Assembly: GCA_023439545.1 (NCBI GenBank)
Contig: JAEXNT010000070.1
Location: forward strand, 1-64,000
Reading direction: 5' to 3'
DNA from: Bacillota bacterium
GTDB taxonomy: Bacteria > Bacillota > Clostridia > Acetivibrionales > DTU013
Length of the DNA stretch: 64,000 nt
Position 1 is the first letter of the stretch; each line of letters opens with the position of its first letter. The position numbers and the translations under genes were made by a program. Below, piece after piece: positions 42,807 to 51,513 of the stretch. The notes under the pieces are model-generated. The model had not been told where the DNA came from and searched no databases. It saw only the letters and a list, made by a program, of their open reading frames with translations.

Positions 42807-45800
42807 ATGTCCAGGTCAAAACAATCGATGGACGGCAACACGGCTGCTGCACATGTAGCATATGCGTTTACGGATGTTGCCGCAATATACCCGATTACGC
42901 CTTCAAGCCCAATGGCTGATAATGTCGACCAATGGTCAGCCGCAGGCAGGGAAAACATTTTCGGCAATCAGGTTAAGGTGGTTGAGCTTCAGTCTGAAGC
43001 CGGTGCTGCAGGAACGGTTCATGGTTCTCTGGCTGCCGGAGCTCTGACTACAACCTTTACAGCTTCGCAGGGCCTTCTTCTGATGATTCCGAATATGTTT
43101 AAAATAGCCGGTGAACAGCTTCCCAGCGTATTTCATGTGTCTGCACGTACGGTTGCCAGCCATGCATTGAATATCTTCGGCGACCATAGCGACGTATATT
43201 CCTGTCGTCAGACCGGTTTTGCCATGCTGGCAGAATCAAATCCCCAGGAAGTAATGGATTTAAGCGCCGTTGCCCATCTTGCTACCATTGAAGGCAAGGT
43301 ACCCTTCATCAACTTCTTTGATGGTTTCCGTACCTCCCATGAAATTCAGAAAATTGAAACCTGGGATTACGGCGATCTGAAAGAAATGTGTAACATGGCT
43401 GCTGTAAAGGCTTTCCGCGAAAATGCGTTAAGTCCTGAGCACCCGGCAATGCGCGGTTCCCATGAAAACGGGGATATTTTCTTCCAGCACCGTGAAGCAT
43501 GTAATACTGTTTACGACAAATTGCCGGCTGTCGTTGAAAAATACATGGCCAAGATCAATGAGAAGCTTGGTACCAATTATGATTTGTTCAACTACTACGG
43601 AGCGCCCGATGCGCAACGTGTTATCATTGCTATGGGGTCTATCTGTGATGTAGCGGAAGAAGTTGTGGATTACTTAACTGCAGCAGGCGAAAAAGTTGGC
43701 CTGATCAAGGTTCGCTTGTACCGTCCCTGGGTTCCCGCAAGCCTTCTTAAAGCGCTCCCCAAGACAGCCAGGAAGATTGCTGTTCTCGACCGTTCAAAAG
43801 AACCTGGAGCATTGGGCGATCCTTTGTATCTTGATGTTGCCGCAACTCTCCGTGAAGCGGGACTCAATGACATTACCGTAACAAACGGGCGTTATGGACT
43901 TGGTTCCAAGGATACGCCCCCGTCTTCCGTATTCGCTGTTTATACTGAACTCAGGAAGGATGCTCCCAAGCCGCGTTTTACTATTGGCATCGTAGACGAT
44001 GTTACCCACTTAAGCCTGCCGGAAGTAAAGCCCGCTCCTATTACCGCTGCCGCAGGAACAGTAGAATGTAAGTTCTGGGGCCTTGGCGGAGATGGTACCA
44101 TCGGCGCCAACAAGAACTCTACAAAGATCATCGGCGACCATACGGAAAAATATGTCCAGTCCTATTTCCAATACGATTCCAAGAAATCCCTTGGCGTAAC
44201 AATCTCACATCTCAGGTTTGGCGACAAACCGATTAAGAGCTCGTATTATATAAACCAAGCTGACTTTGTTGCATGCCATAACCCATCTTACATACTTAAA
44301 GGCTTCAAGATGGTTCAGGATGTAAAGCCGGGCGGGGTTTTCATGATTAACTGCCAGTGGTCGGATGAAGAATTGGATGCCAGACTTAACGCCGCTGCTA
44401 AGAAATATATCGCAGATAACAACGTTCAGTTATATACAATCAACGCTATCGATAAAGCCATTGAACTTGGTATGGGTAAACATACGAATACCATTCTTCA
44501 GTCTGCATTCTTCAAATTAGCCAATATAATGCCGATAGACCATGCTGTCAGGTTCATGAAGGAGGCTGCGAAGAAATCCTATAGCAAGAAGGGCGATGCA
44601 GTCGTAGAAATGAACTGCAAAGCGATTGATGCCGGTGTAGACGCGCTTCATAAAGTGGATGTTCCGGCTTCCTGGTCAAATCCGGAGGTAGACCACGCTG
44701 CGCCTGAGTTTATAGGGCGTCCTGAGACGGTTAAGATGGTAAAGAACCTGATGAATCCAATCTTATTAATGGACGGTGACAGCCTTCCCGTATCGGCGTT
44801 CGCAGAAAATCCAAACGGACAGTTCGAATTGGGCGCCTCCGCATATGAAAAGCGGGGTATAGCCGTACTTGTTCCGGAATGGGATGCCGAGACTTGTATC
44901 CAGTGTAACAATTGTGCGTTTGTTTGCTCCCATGCCACCATACGTCCGTTTATGCTGAGTGAAGCGGAAGTAAAGGCGGCTCCTCACAGCATCAGGCTTG
45001 CCGATACCAAGCCCAAGGCCGGTGAATACAAATACACGATGAGCGTATCGCCATTGGATTGCATGGGCTGCGGCGAATGTGTCACAGTATGTCCCGGCAA
45101 GGAGAAGGCGATTAAGATGGTACCGCAGGAATCACAGTCTGATCAGCAACCGGTATTTGATTACCTGGTTGCTAACGTAGGCAAGAAGCCTGGGATGCCG
45201 GCCGACACTACTGTTAAGGGATCTCAGTTCAATCAGCCGCTTCTCGAGTTCTCGGGAAGCTGTCCAGGATGCGCTGAAACCTCTTATGCTCGTTTAGTCA
45301 CCCAGTTGTTTGGAGAGCAAATGTATATCTCCAATGCTACAGGATGTTCTTCTATCTGGGGAGGTACTGCCGCAGTCAGCCCCTATACGGTAAACAAGGA
45401 TTCCAAGAGGGGTCCCGCCTGGGCAAACTCCTTGTTCGAAGATAACGCAGAGCACGGTTTTGGTATGCATCTCGGACAGAAGGTTCTCCGTGAACAGGCC
45501 ATAGCCAAGATTGAGAAGCTTGCCGCTTCCGATAAGTCTTCCGCTGAGCTGAAGGCTGCCGCTGCCAAATTCATCGAAACCAAAGACAGTACGAAAGAGA
45601 ACGCCCCTGCTGCCAAAGCACTCATTGCTGAACTGGAAAAGTCCGCTGCTGCAGGCTGCGATCTTTCTAAGGAAGTACTTGAGAAAAAGCAATACCTTGC
45701 TAAGAAATCTGTTTGGATTTTTGGCGGCGACGGATGGGCATATGATATCGGATTCGGCGGACTTGACCATGTGCTTGCTACAGGTGAAAACGTAAACGTT

Positions 45801-46358
45801 ATGGTATTTGATACGGAGATGTATTCCAATACCGGCGGGCAGGCATCCAAAGCCTCCAATATCGGAGAGGTCTGCCAGTTTGCCGCCGCAGGTAAAGATA
45901 TTGGCAAGAAGAGTCTTGCTGAAATCGCTATGAGCTATGGGTACGTATATGTTGCACAGATCGCTCTCGGCGCTAACCCTGCTCAGGCTGTCAAGGTCCT
46001 TGCCGAAGCAGAAGCTTATAACGGGCCGTCCTTGATCATTTGCTATGCTCCTTGTGAACTTCATGGCGTGAAAGGCGGTATGAATCACTGCCAGAATGAA
46101 ATGAAGAAAGCCGTTGCTTCCGGCTACTGGAATCTGTTCTCCTTCAATCCTGCGTTTAAGGCGGAAGGAAAGAATCCGTTTACCTTGACCTCCAAGCCGG
46201 GCGATGGAACCTACCAGGAATTCCTGAATAACGAAACACGTTATACCAGCTTGGCTATTAAGTTCCCGGATCGTGCGGAAAAACTCTTCAAGGAATCTGA
46301 GAAGGCTGCTCAGGAACGTTATGAGCATTTGTTAAAGTTGGTAGAATTGTATAAATAA
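42807..46358 (+). CDS. nifJ: Pyruvate:ferredoxin (flavodoxin) oxidoreductase
   Basis: Oxygen-sensitive enzyme oxidising pyruvate to acetyl-CoA and CO2 with reduction of ferredoxin; central to clostridial energy metabolism. 1183 residues, the size of the single-chain homodimeric form. Domains in order: N-terminal pyrimidine-type TPP domain (VAAIYPITPSSPMAD), domain II/III (PWVPASLLKAL, LDRSKEPGALGDPLY), gamma-type region (WGLGGDGTIGANKNS), a two-cluster ferredoxin domain (CIQCNNCAFVCSHA and CMGCGECVTVCPG), and the TPP-binding domain (CPGCAETSYARL, GDGWAYDIGFGGLDH, VFDTEMYSNTGGQ). GGGGGAAG precedes the ATG. Followed by a terminator. Confidence 0.98.
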   Translation: MSRSKQSMDGNTAAAHVAYAFTDVAAIYPITPSSPMADNVDQWSAAGRENIFGNQVKVVELQSEAGAAGTVHGSLAAGALTTTFTASQGLLLMIPNMFKIAGEQLPSVFHVSARTVASHALNIFGDHSDVYSCRQTGFAMLAESNPQEVMDLSAVAHLATIEGKVPFINFFDGFRTSHEIQKIETWDYGDLKEMCNMAAVKAFRENALSPEHPAMRGSHENGDIFFQHREACNTVYDKLPAVVEKYMAKINEKLGTNYDLFNYYGAPDAQRVIIAMGSICDVAEEVVDYLTAAGEKVGLIKVRLYRPWVPASLLKALPKTARKIAVLDRSKEPGALGDPLYLDVAATLREAGLNDITVTNGRYGLGSKDTPPSSVFAVYTELRKDAPKPRFTIGIVDDVTHLSLPEVKPAPITAAAGTVECKFWGLGGDGTIGANKNSTKIIGDHTEKYVQSYFQYDSKKSLGVTISHLRFGDKPIKSSYYINQADFVACHNPSYILKGFKMVQDVKPGGVFMINCQWSDEELDARLNAAAKKYIADNNVQLYTINAIDKAIELGMGKHTNTILQSAFFKLANIMPIDHAVRFMKEAAKKSYSKKGDAVVEMNCKAIDAGVDALHKVDVPASWSNPEVDHAAPEFIGRPETVKMVKNLMNPILLMDGDSLPVSAFAENPNGQFELGASAYEKRGIAVLVPEWDAETCIQCNNCAFVCSHATIRPFMLSEAEVKAAPHSIRLADTKPKAGEYKYTMSVSPLDCMGCGECVTVCPGKEKAIKMVPQESQSDQQPVFDYLVANVGKKPGMPADTTVKGSQFNQPLLEFSGSCPGCAETSYARLVTQLFGEQMYISNATGCSSIWGGTAAVSPYTVNKDSKRGPAWANSLFEDNAEHGFGMHLGQKVLREQAIAKIEKLAASDKSSAELKAAAAKFIETKDSTKENAPAAKALIAELEKSAAAGCDLSKEVLEKKQYLAKKSVWIFGGDGWAYDIGFGGLDHVLATGENVNVMVFDTEMYSNTGGQASKASNIGEVCQFAAAGKDIGKKSLAEIAMSYGYVYVAQIALGANPAQAVKVLAEAEAYNGPSLIICYAPCELHGVKGGMNHCQNEMKKAVASGYWNLFSFNPAFKAEGKNPFTLTSKPGDGTYQEFLNNETRYTSLAIKFPDRAEKLFKESEKAAQERYEHLLKLVELYK

Positions 46359-46408
46359 TAGATAGAAGTCACTAGCAACAACGTTGATTTCATGCTTGTA
46401 TGAAGGAG

Positions 46409-46444
46409 AAAATCGCCGTACTTATAATGGTGCGGCGATTTTTT
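46409..46444 (+). terminator. Rho-independent terminator after nifJ
   Basis: AAAATCGCCG (46409-46418) pairs with CGGCGATTTT (46433-46442), followed by TT. About 50 bp after the stop. Confidence 0.85.
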
Positions 46445-46577
46445 GTGAGCAATTCACAGAAGAGAATCCTGATTGTATTTATAACACAAGGTAACCGCCG
46501 GGGAGGGGAGGAGAAGCATAGCAAACCATATCTCGTAAGTTGTACGCTCACAGGTTTTCCATTGCAGATGGCAACCA

Positions 46578-46606
46578 TTGAAGAAAAATAAAATAGCTGA
46601 TAGAAT
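46578..46606 (+). promoter_or_regulatory. Candidate promoter for the DUF368 gene
   Basis: TTGAAG (46578-46583), a 17-bp spacer and TAGAAT (46601-46606), 77 bp before the start. The rest of the 324-bp gap between nifJ and this gene (46359-46682) shows only the nifJ terminator. Confidence 0.4.
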
Positions 46607-46682
46607 GATAGCGGTTTGATAATATAAATTCGGCAAGGGCATATTGTTAAGATTGCATAAAATATATTAAGGACGTGTTGAT

Positions 46683-47495
46683 GTGGAAATCGTCAAAAAC
46701 TTTATAAAAGGCATAGTGACCGGAGTCGCCACGCTGGTGCCCGGAGTCAGCGGCGGGACCATGGCCATAATACTCGGTATATACGACCGCCTGATACATT
46801 CGGTAAGTTCGATATTTGAAGATTTCAAGAAGAATTTTCTGTTCCTGTTGCAGGTCGGATTGGGCGGAGTTTTAGGCATACTGCTTTTCAGCCGGCTGAT
46901 GGAAAGTGCCATGAACACCATACCGTATGTGATGCAGTTCCTGTTTATCGGGATCATAATAGGAGGTCTGCCTGTACTATATAAAAAATCGGTATCGGCC
47001 GGCAAAGGAAGTCCTGCAGATTACATATTCCTGATAGTCGGATTTGCGATAGTATTTCTGATGTCGCTGGAACCTCAGGCCATAGTAAATCTTGCGACTG
47101 CAAAGGGTATCCTGAGTTACATATTTCTCATAATCGCCGGGATAGTGATAGCCATAGCGCTTGTACTGCCCGGAATAAGCGCCTCCTTCATGCTCCTTGC
47201 GCTTGGCATGTACAGCCTTACGCTGAATGCCATAAACACGCTGAACATACCGTTCCTCATACCTTTGGGGATCGGGCTGGCTGCCGGAACCTTCGGAACC
47301 GCAAAGGCAATAGAAAAACTGCTGCAGAAATATCCGAGAAAAACCTATATGCTTATAATCGGCTTTGTCCTGGGTTCGCTTGTTGAAGTTTTCCCCGGTA
47401 TACCGCAGGGCTGGCAGCTGCCTGCATCCATCGGAGTATTCTTACTCGGTTTTGCAGTCATATTCTGGCTCGGAAGGAAAGGCCTTACCGACTGA
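46683..47495 (+). CDS. DUF368-family polytopic membrane protein
   Basis: 270 residues, GTG start (VEIVKNFIKGIVTG) with AAGGACG upstream. Signature LVPGVSGGTMAIILGIYDRLI at the N-terminus, eight or so membrane helices, and a second VLPGISASFMLLALGMY, so the two halves are related by an internal repeat. DUF368/PopT-type proteins have been linked to recycling of polyprenyl-phosphate lipid carriers across the membrane; this remains family knowledge. Single gene between two terminators. Confidence 0.88.
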   Translation: MEIVKNFIKGIVTGVATLVPGVSGGTMAIILGIYDRLIHSVSSIFEDFKKNFLFLLQVGLGGVLGILLFSRLMESAMNTIPYVMQFLFIGIIIGGLPVLYKKSVSAGKGSPADYIFLIVGFAIVFLMSLEPQAIVNLATAKGILSYIFLIIAGIVIAIALVLPGISASFMLLALGMYSLTLNAINTLNIPFLIPLGIGLAAGTFGTAKAIEKLLQKYPRKTYMLIIGFVLGSLVEVFPGIPQGWQLPASIGVFLLGFAVIFWLGRKGLTD

Positions 47496-47530
47496 AGGAA
47501 CTATATACATTGTAGATTTTCAAATATTAA

Positions 47531-47577
47531 AATACGAATGATTATTATAAAATTTTAAAAATCGTTCGTATTTTTTT
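47531..47577 (+). terminator. Rho-independent terminator after the DUF368 gene
   Basis: AATACGAATGATT (47531-47543) pairs with AATCGTTCGTATT (47560-47572, one small bulge), followed by TTTTT. Confidence 0.85.
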
Positions 47578-47587
47578 CTGTTTTCCG

Positions 47588-47617
47588 TTGACAAACGATT
47601 ATTTGTTTTGATAGTAT
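47588..47617 (+). promoter_or_regulatory. Promoter candidate for the purine permease
   Basis: Consensus TTGACA at 47588-47593 and TAGTAT at 47612-47617 with an 18-bp spacer. It implies a leader of about 235 nt before the permease start. Confidence 0.6.
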
Positions 47618-47632
47618 TAATTACGTAAAAAG

Positions 47633-47825
47633 TAAGTTGTCCATAAAACATGGGTTGCCCGAAACAAGCGGAGCGCGAGGTTTACAAGGCCGAGCTCCTG
47701 CGGCGGACGACTCTGTGTTCAAAAAAATGCCGGGTGTGACGCCCGAAATCAAGCAAGTGTGAAAGTACGAACATTATGTTGTCTTTGCTGCAGGCTTTAT
47801 CGGACGTAAAAACGGGCCGTTGAAG
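47633..47825 (+). ncRNA. Structured leader of unknown class before the purine permease
   Basis: AGTTGTCC (47634-47641) can pair with GGACGACT (47705-47712) to close a domain that includes GGAGC/GCTCC. A second hairpin CGGGTGTGACGCCCG (47731-47745) follows, then a third GC-rich helix CGGACGTAAAAACGGGCCG (47811-47820 area). It does not show the purine riboswitch core (no TATA...GG loop pair motif recognised). Candidate cis-regulatory RNA; function not shown. Confidence 0.4.
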
Positions 47826-47858
47826 TAAATTCTAAATTTTTGTGGGAGGGGTAAGTTT

Positions 47859-49247
47859 ATGATGGACAGGCTCTTTAAACTCAAGGAGCATGGCACCAAC
47901 GCAAGAACGGAAGTATTTGCAGGATTGACCACATTTGTTACGATGGCTTACATCATGTTTGTCAATCCTATGATCCTTTCGAGTACGGGCATGGATAAAG
48001 GCGCCGTATTTGTTGCTACCATCCTGGCCGCTGCAATCGCAACATTTGTCATGGCGTTCTTTGCAAATGTTCCGTATGCGCAGGCTCCCGGCATGGGAAT
48101 GAATGCGTTCTTTACCTACACTGTATGTCTGGGTATGGGCATTCCGTGGGCACAGGCACTTGCAATTGTATTTATCTGCGGTATCATCAATATAATAATC
48201 ACAGTAACCAAGATCCGTAAAATGATAATCTATGCTATACCCCAATCTTTACAGTATGCGATCAGCGGAGGTATCGGCCTCTTCATTGCGTATATCGGTT
48301 TCATGGATGGTCATCTGCTCGATTTCACACCCGACGGAAAAGCGAATGCAATCGGAGCTTTCCCCAAGGTAATTCCCGCGCTTGTTAATTTCTCCGACCC
48401 GAGCTCCATACTGACACTGATCGGCGTCGTTATAATAGTAGTACTTATGCTTTTAAAGGTTAGAGGAGCAATATTGATCGGTGTACTGGCTACGACTGTC
48501 ATCGGTATACCGTTGGGTGTAACACAGCTCCCCGGCGCAGTTATTTCAATGCCGCCGAGCCTTGATCCGACATTCTTCAAGCTTGACATAGCAGGATTGT
48601 TCGCCGATCCTTCCCAAATATTCAAAGTACTGACAATCATACTGGCATTCAGCCTTTCGGATACGTTCGATACTATTGGCACCTTCCTCGGAACAGGCAG
48701 AAAGACCGGTATATTCGACAAGAAGGACGAAGACGACCTGCAGAACGGGAAAGGCTTCTCCTCCAAGCTTGACAGAGCTCTGTTCGCCGATGCGACAGCT
48801 ACTTCTGTCGGCGCGTTGCTTGGCACCAGCAATACCACGACATATGTTGAAAGTGCTGCTGGTATAGCGGTAGGCGGAAAAACCGGTATGACTTCCGCCG
48901 TAGTCGGACTGCTGTTCATCGTATCACTGATCTTCTCGCCGGTGGCCCTCATGGTTCCTGCGGCTGCAACGGCTCCCGCGCTGATAGTTGTCGGTATACT
49001 GATGATTGAATCCCTTGGCAAGATCAAGTGGGATGATTTTGAAGATTCGGTATCCGCATTCTTCACAGCGGTCGTAATGCCGTTTGCTTACAGCATAGCA
49101 ACGGGTGTTGCGGTAGGCTTCATCTTCTACTGCGTCTCCAAGATATTCAGAGGTAAGGCTAAAGAGGTTCACCCCATCATGTATATAGTAACAGCGCTGT
49201 TCCTGTTGAAATACGTGGTCGATGCGCTGAATCTGCTCTTTAAATAA
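47859..49247 (+). CDS. NCS2-family purine permease (AzgA/PbuG type)
   Basis: 462 residues, about 12-13 membrane helices. N-terminal FKLKEHGTNARTEVFAGLTT and VTMAYIMFVNPMILSSTGMD are hallmarks of the AzgA/GhxP/PbuG subgroup, which carries adenine, guanine or hypoxanthine with protons. Further: APGMGMNAFFTY, ISGGIGLFIAYIG, SDTFDTIGTFLGTG, and GTSNTTTYVESAAGIAVGGKTG, which holds the substrate-site residues. It is followed by the purE operon, so import and synthesis of purines are neighbours. A leader of unknown class precedes it. Confidence 0.93.
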   Translation: MMDRLFKLKEHGTNARTEVFAGLTTFVTMAYIMFVNPMILSSTGMDKGAVFVATILAAAIATFVMAFFANVPYAQAPGMGMNAFFTYTVCLGMGIPWAQALAIVFICGIINIIITVTKIRKMIIYAIPQSLQYAISGGIGLFIAYIGFMDGHLLDFTPDGKANAIGAFPKVIPALVNFSDPSSILTLIGVVIIVVLMLLKVRGAILIGVLATTVIGIPLGVTQLPGAVISMPPSLDPTFFKLDIAGLFADPSQIFKVLTIILAFSLSDTFDTIGTFLGTGRKTGIFDKKDEDDLQNGKGFSSKLDRALFADATATSVGALLGTSNTTTYVESAAGIAVGGKTGMTSAVVGLLFIVSLIFSPVALMVPAAATAPALIVVGILMIESLGKIKWDDFEDSVSAFFTAVVMPFAYSIATGVAVGFIFYCVSKIFRGKAKEVHPIMYIVTALFLLKYVVDALNLLFK

Positions 49248-49254
49248 CAAACAG

Positions 49255-49282
49255 GAAGTCCGCCTAAAAAGCGGACTTCTTA
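49255..49282 (+). terminator. Terminator after the purine permease
   Basis: GAAGTCCGC (49255-49263) pairs with GCGGACTTC (49271-49279) around CTAAAAA, followed by TTA. The T-run is short. Confidence 0.65.
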
Positions 49283-49325
49283 CGTTAAACGGCTTTTATG
49301 GACTTCTTTCAAGCACCGGGCGGTT

Positions 49326-49364
49326 GAGCGGGGCGTGGCGCCCGAATTTCGGGCAACCCCGCTC
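49326..49364 (+). other. Long GC-rich hairpin before purE
   Basis: GAGCGGGG (49326-49333) pairs with CCCCGCTC (49357-49364), and GCCCGAA with TTCGGGC inside. The 3' arm sequence TTTCGGGCAACCC (49347-49359) is the exact reverse complement of 47652-47664 in the permease leader. Could be an attenuator or regulator site for the purine genes. Confidence 0.5.
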
Positions 49365-49461
49365 GTATTATCAATTAACATGGTTGAAATAATATACAAA
49401 ACGTCTGCCGGACTTCGTTGTATTCTGCCGGCAGATGATGGATACATGCATGGAGGTAACT

Positions 49462-49980
49462 ATGGCAAACGAAAAAGCACCGAAGGTAGCGGTTGTAATG
49501 GGAAGCGATTCCGATTTTCCCGTATTGAAAAGCTGTATCAGGATACTTAAGGATTTCGGCGTTGAAGCGGAAGTGCTGGTGTGTTCGGCGCACAGGACTC
49601 CGCAGAAGGCTGCCGAATTCGCAGCAAATGCCGAAAAAAATGGCATCGAGGTCATCATTGCCGCAGCAGGGAAAGCTGCGCATCTTCCCGGCGTACTCGC
49701 AGCGTTTACCCCGCTGCCTGTCATAGGGATACCGGTCAAATCGTCAACGATGGACGGACTCGATTCATTATTGTCGATAGTCCAGATGCCGACCGGAATA
49801 CCGGTTGCGACTGTAGCGATCGACGGAGCCGACAATGCGGCGCTGCTCGCCGTTCAGATATTGTCGGGGGCGCATCCCGTATTAAGGGAGAAGATGAAGG
49901 AATATAAGAAAGGGCTGGCCGCAAAGGTCGAGCAAAAAAACGCAGAACTGCAGAAAAAGCTTATTGAAGAAGGGCTTTAA
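49462..49980 (+). CDS. purE: 5-(carboxyamino)imidazole ribonucleotide mutase, PurE
   Basis: Purine synthesis step from N5-CAIR (class I) to CAIR. 172 residues from the ATG at 49462, which has TGGAGG upstream; an ATG at 49435 is less likely. Motifs: VAVVMGSDSDFPVLKSC, VCSAHRTPQKAAEFA, IAAAGKAAHLPGVLAA and LPVIGIPVKSS. Class I enzymes need PurK, and no purK is seen here; the animal-type class II enzyme is not likely given the bacterial SDSD and SAHRTP pattern. First gene of the pur operon. Confidence 0.95.
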   Translation: MANEKAPKVAVVMGSDSDFPVLKSCIRILKDFGVEAEVLVCSAHRTPQKAAEFAANAEKNGIEVIIAAAGKAAHLPGVLAAFTPLPVIGIPVKSSTMDGLDSLLSIVQMPTGIPVATVAIDGADNAALLAVQILSGAHPVLREKMKEYKKGLAAKVEQKNAELQKKLIEEGL

Positions 49981-50039
49981 GTTTGCGGGCATGAATGCCG
50001 GACAGTACGAACGCAACAGTAGTACGGAAGGAGAAGATT

Positions 50040-51512
50040 ATGGAAGAAACGATTCTGAACTGTAATAAGGTCAATACCCAAAACGATGACAACAGACAGA
50101 TCATGTTCGGAAAGCTCCATGAGGAATGCGGGGTTTTCGGAATTTTTAATAATGACAATCTGGATGTGGCAAGATCGACGTATTACGGACTGTATGCACT
50201 GCAGCACAGAGGCCAGGAAAGCGCGGGGATAGCGGTAAACGATGACGGAGTTATACTGCAGCACAAGGATATGGGCCTTGTGCCTGAAATTTTCAACGAC
50301 GTCGTGCTCAACCATCTGAAGGGACATATAGCCATAGGCCATGTCAGGTATTCGACCACCGGTGCGAGTATGCGTGAAAATGCCCAGCCCATGGTTGTCA
50401 AATACAAGATCGGACAGCTTGCGCTGGCGCACAATGGAAATCTCGTGAACGCAGCCGAACTGAGAAGCAGTATGGAGGAAAACGGCGCCATATTCCAGAC
50501 CACCAGCGATACGGAGGTCATCGCCAATCTCATTTCACGCTATCGTGTTTCCAGCGATAATATCGAAGAGACTCTGAAAAAGGTAATGAGTGTGATTAGA
50601 GGCTCTTACGCCATAGTAATGATAACTCCCAAACGTCTGATCGGCATGAGGGACCCGCAGGGGATCCGACCGCTTTGTATAGGAAAGCTGGAAAACTCCT
50701 ATGTGCTGGCATCCGAATCCTGCGCTCTCGATGCGGTCGGGGCTGAAATGGTCCGCGACGTCGAACCCGGCGAGATCGTACTGATAGGCAAGGAAGGTAT
50801 CACTTCCATAAAATCAGGCGTGTGCAGCCCGACCCACCTTTGCATATTCGAATATGTTTATTTTGCCCGCCCGGACAGTGTAATCGACGGCGTAAGCGTT
50901 ATGCAGGCCAGGATACAGGCGGGCAGGCAGCTTGCAATCGAGCATCCGGCCGATGCCGACATTGTTATCGGAGCGCCCGACGGAGGCCTGAACGCGGCGC
51001 TCGGTTATTCGAGACAGTCCGGCATACCATATGGTCAAGGACTGCTGAAAAACAGGTATGTAGGCAGGACCTTCATACAGCCGGAGCAGGGACAGCGCGA
51101 AACCGGGGTCAGGATCAAATTCAACGCAATGAAAGCCGAGGTTGCCGGCAAAAGGGTCGTCATGGTCGACGACTCGATAGTCAGAGGGACAACCACACGG
51201 CGCATAGTGCAGATGCTGAAGGACGCGGGCGCAAAGGAAGTGCATATGCGCGTCAGCTCGCCTCCTTACAAGTTTCCCTGTTACTTCGGAATAGATATTT
51301 CATCGACAAAACAACTCGTTGCATCAAAGCATACGGAAGAGGAGATATGCAGCATGATAGGCGCCGACAGTCTGGGTTATCTCAGCCTGGACGGATTATT
51401 GAGCATAGCTCCCGAAGCAAAGTGCGGTTTCTGTACTGCCTGCTTCAATTCAAGATATCCTATGGAGGTTGCGGAGGAAGGCAACAAATTTGCATTAGGA
51501 GGAAGATGCTGA
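50040..51512 (+). CDS. purF: Amidophosphoribosyltransferase
   Basis: Commits PRPP and glutamine to purine synthesis. 490 residues from ATG 50040, with GGAAGGAG upstream. Ahead of the nucleophile CGVFGIF is a leader of about 29 residues (Cys30 becomes the N-terminus after processing), longer than the 11 of B. subtilis. The glutaminase domain has RHVRYSTTG-like HVRYSTTGASMR and LAHNGNLVNA. The phosphoribosyltransferase domain has VMVDDSIVRGTT. The Cys residues in CGFCTACFNSRYP and at CSPTHLC suggest the 4Fe-4S, oxygen-labile form typical of Gram-positives. It lies 60 bp after purE and 1 bp before purM. Confidence 0.96.
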   Translation: MEETILNCNKVNTQNDDNRQIMFGKLHEECGVFGIFNNDNLDVARSTYYGLYALQHRGQESAGIAVNDDGVILQHKDMGLVPEIFNDVVLNHLKGHIAIGHVRYSTTGASMRENAQPMVVKYKIGQLALAHNGNLVNAAELRSSMEENGAIFQTTSDTEVIANLISRYRVSSDNIEETLKKVMSVIRGSYAIVMITPKRLIGMRDPQGIRPLCIGKLENSYVLASESCALDAVGAEMVRDVEPGEIVLIGKEGITSIKSGVCSPTHLCIFEYVYFARPDSVIDGVSVMQARIQAGRQLAIEHPADADIVIGAPDGGLNAALGYSRQSGIPYGQGLLKNRYVGRTFIQPEQGQRETGVRIKFNAMKAEVAGKRVVMVDDSIVRGTTTRRIVQMLKDAGAKEVHMRVSSPPYKFPCYFGIDISSTKQLVASKHTEEEICSMIGADSLGYLSLDGLLSIAPEAKCGFCTACFNSRYPMEVAEEGNKFALGGRC

Positions 51513-51513
51513 A

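Noticed and set aside
45294..46328. 344-codon open frame on the minus strand inside nifJ
   Set aside because: It lies opposite a firmly identified gene; its translation is Cys/Phe-rich with no domain and no ribosome site.
47633..47825. Purine riboswitch before the purine permease
   Set aside because: The position is right, but the conserved three-way junction core and loop sequences are not present.
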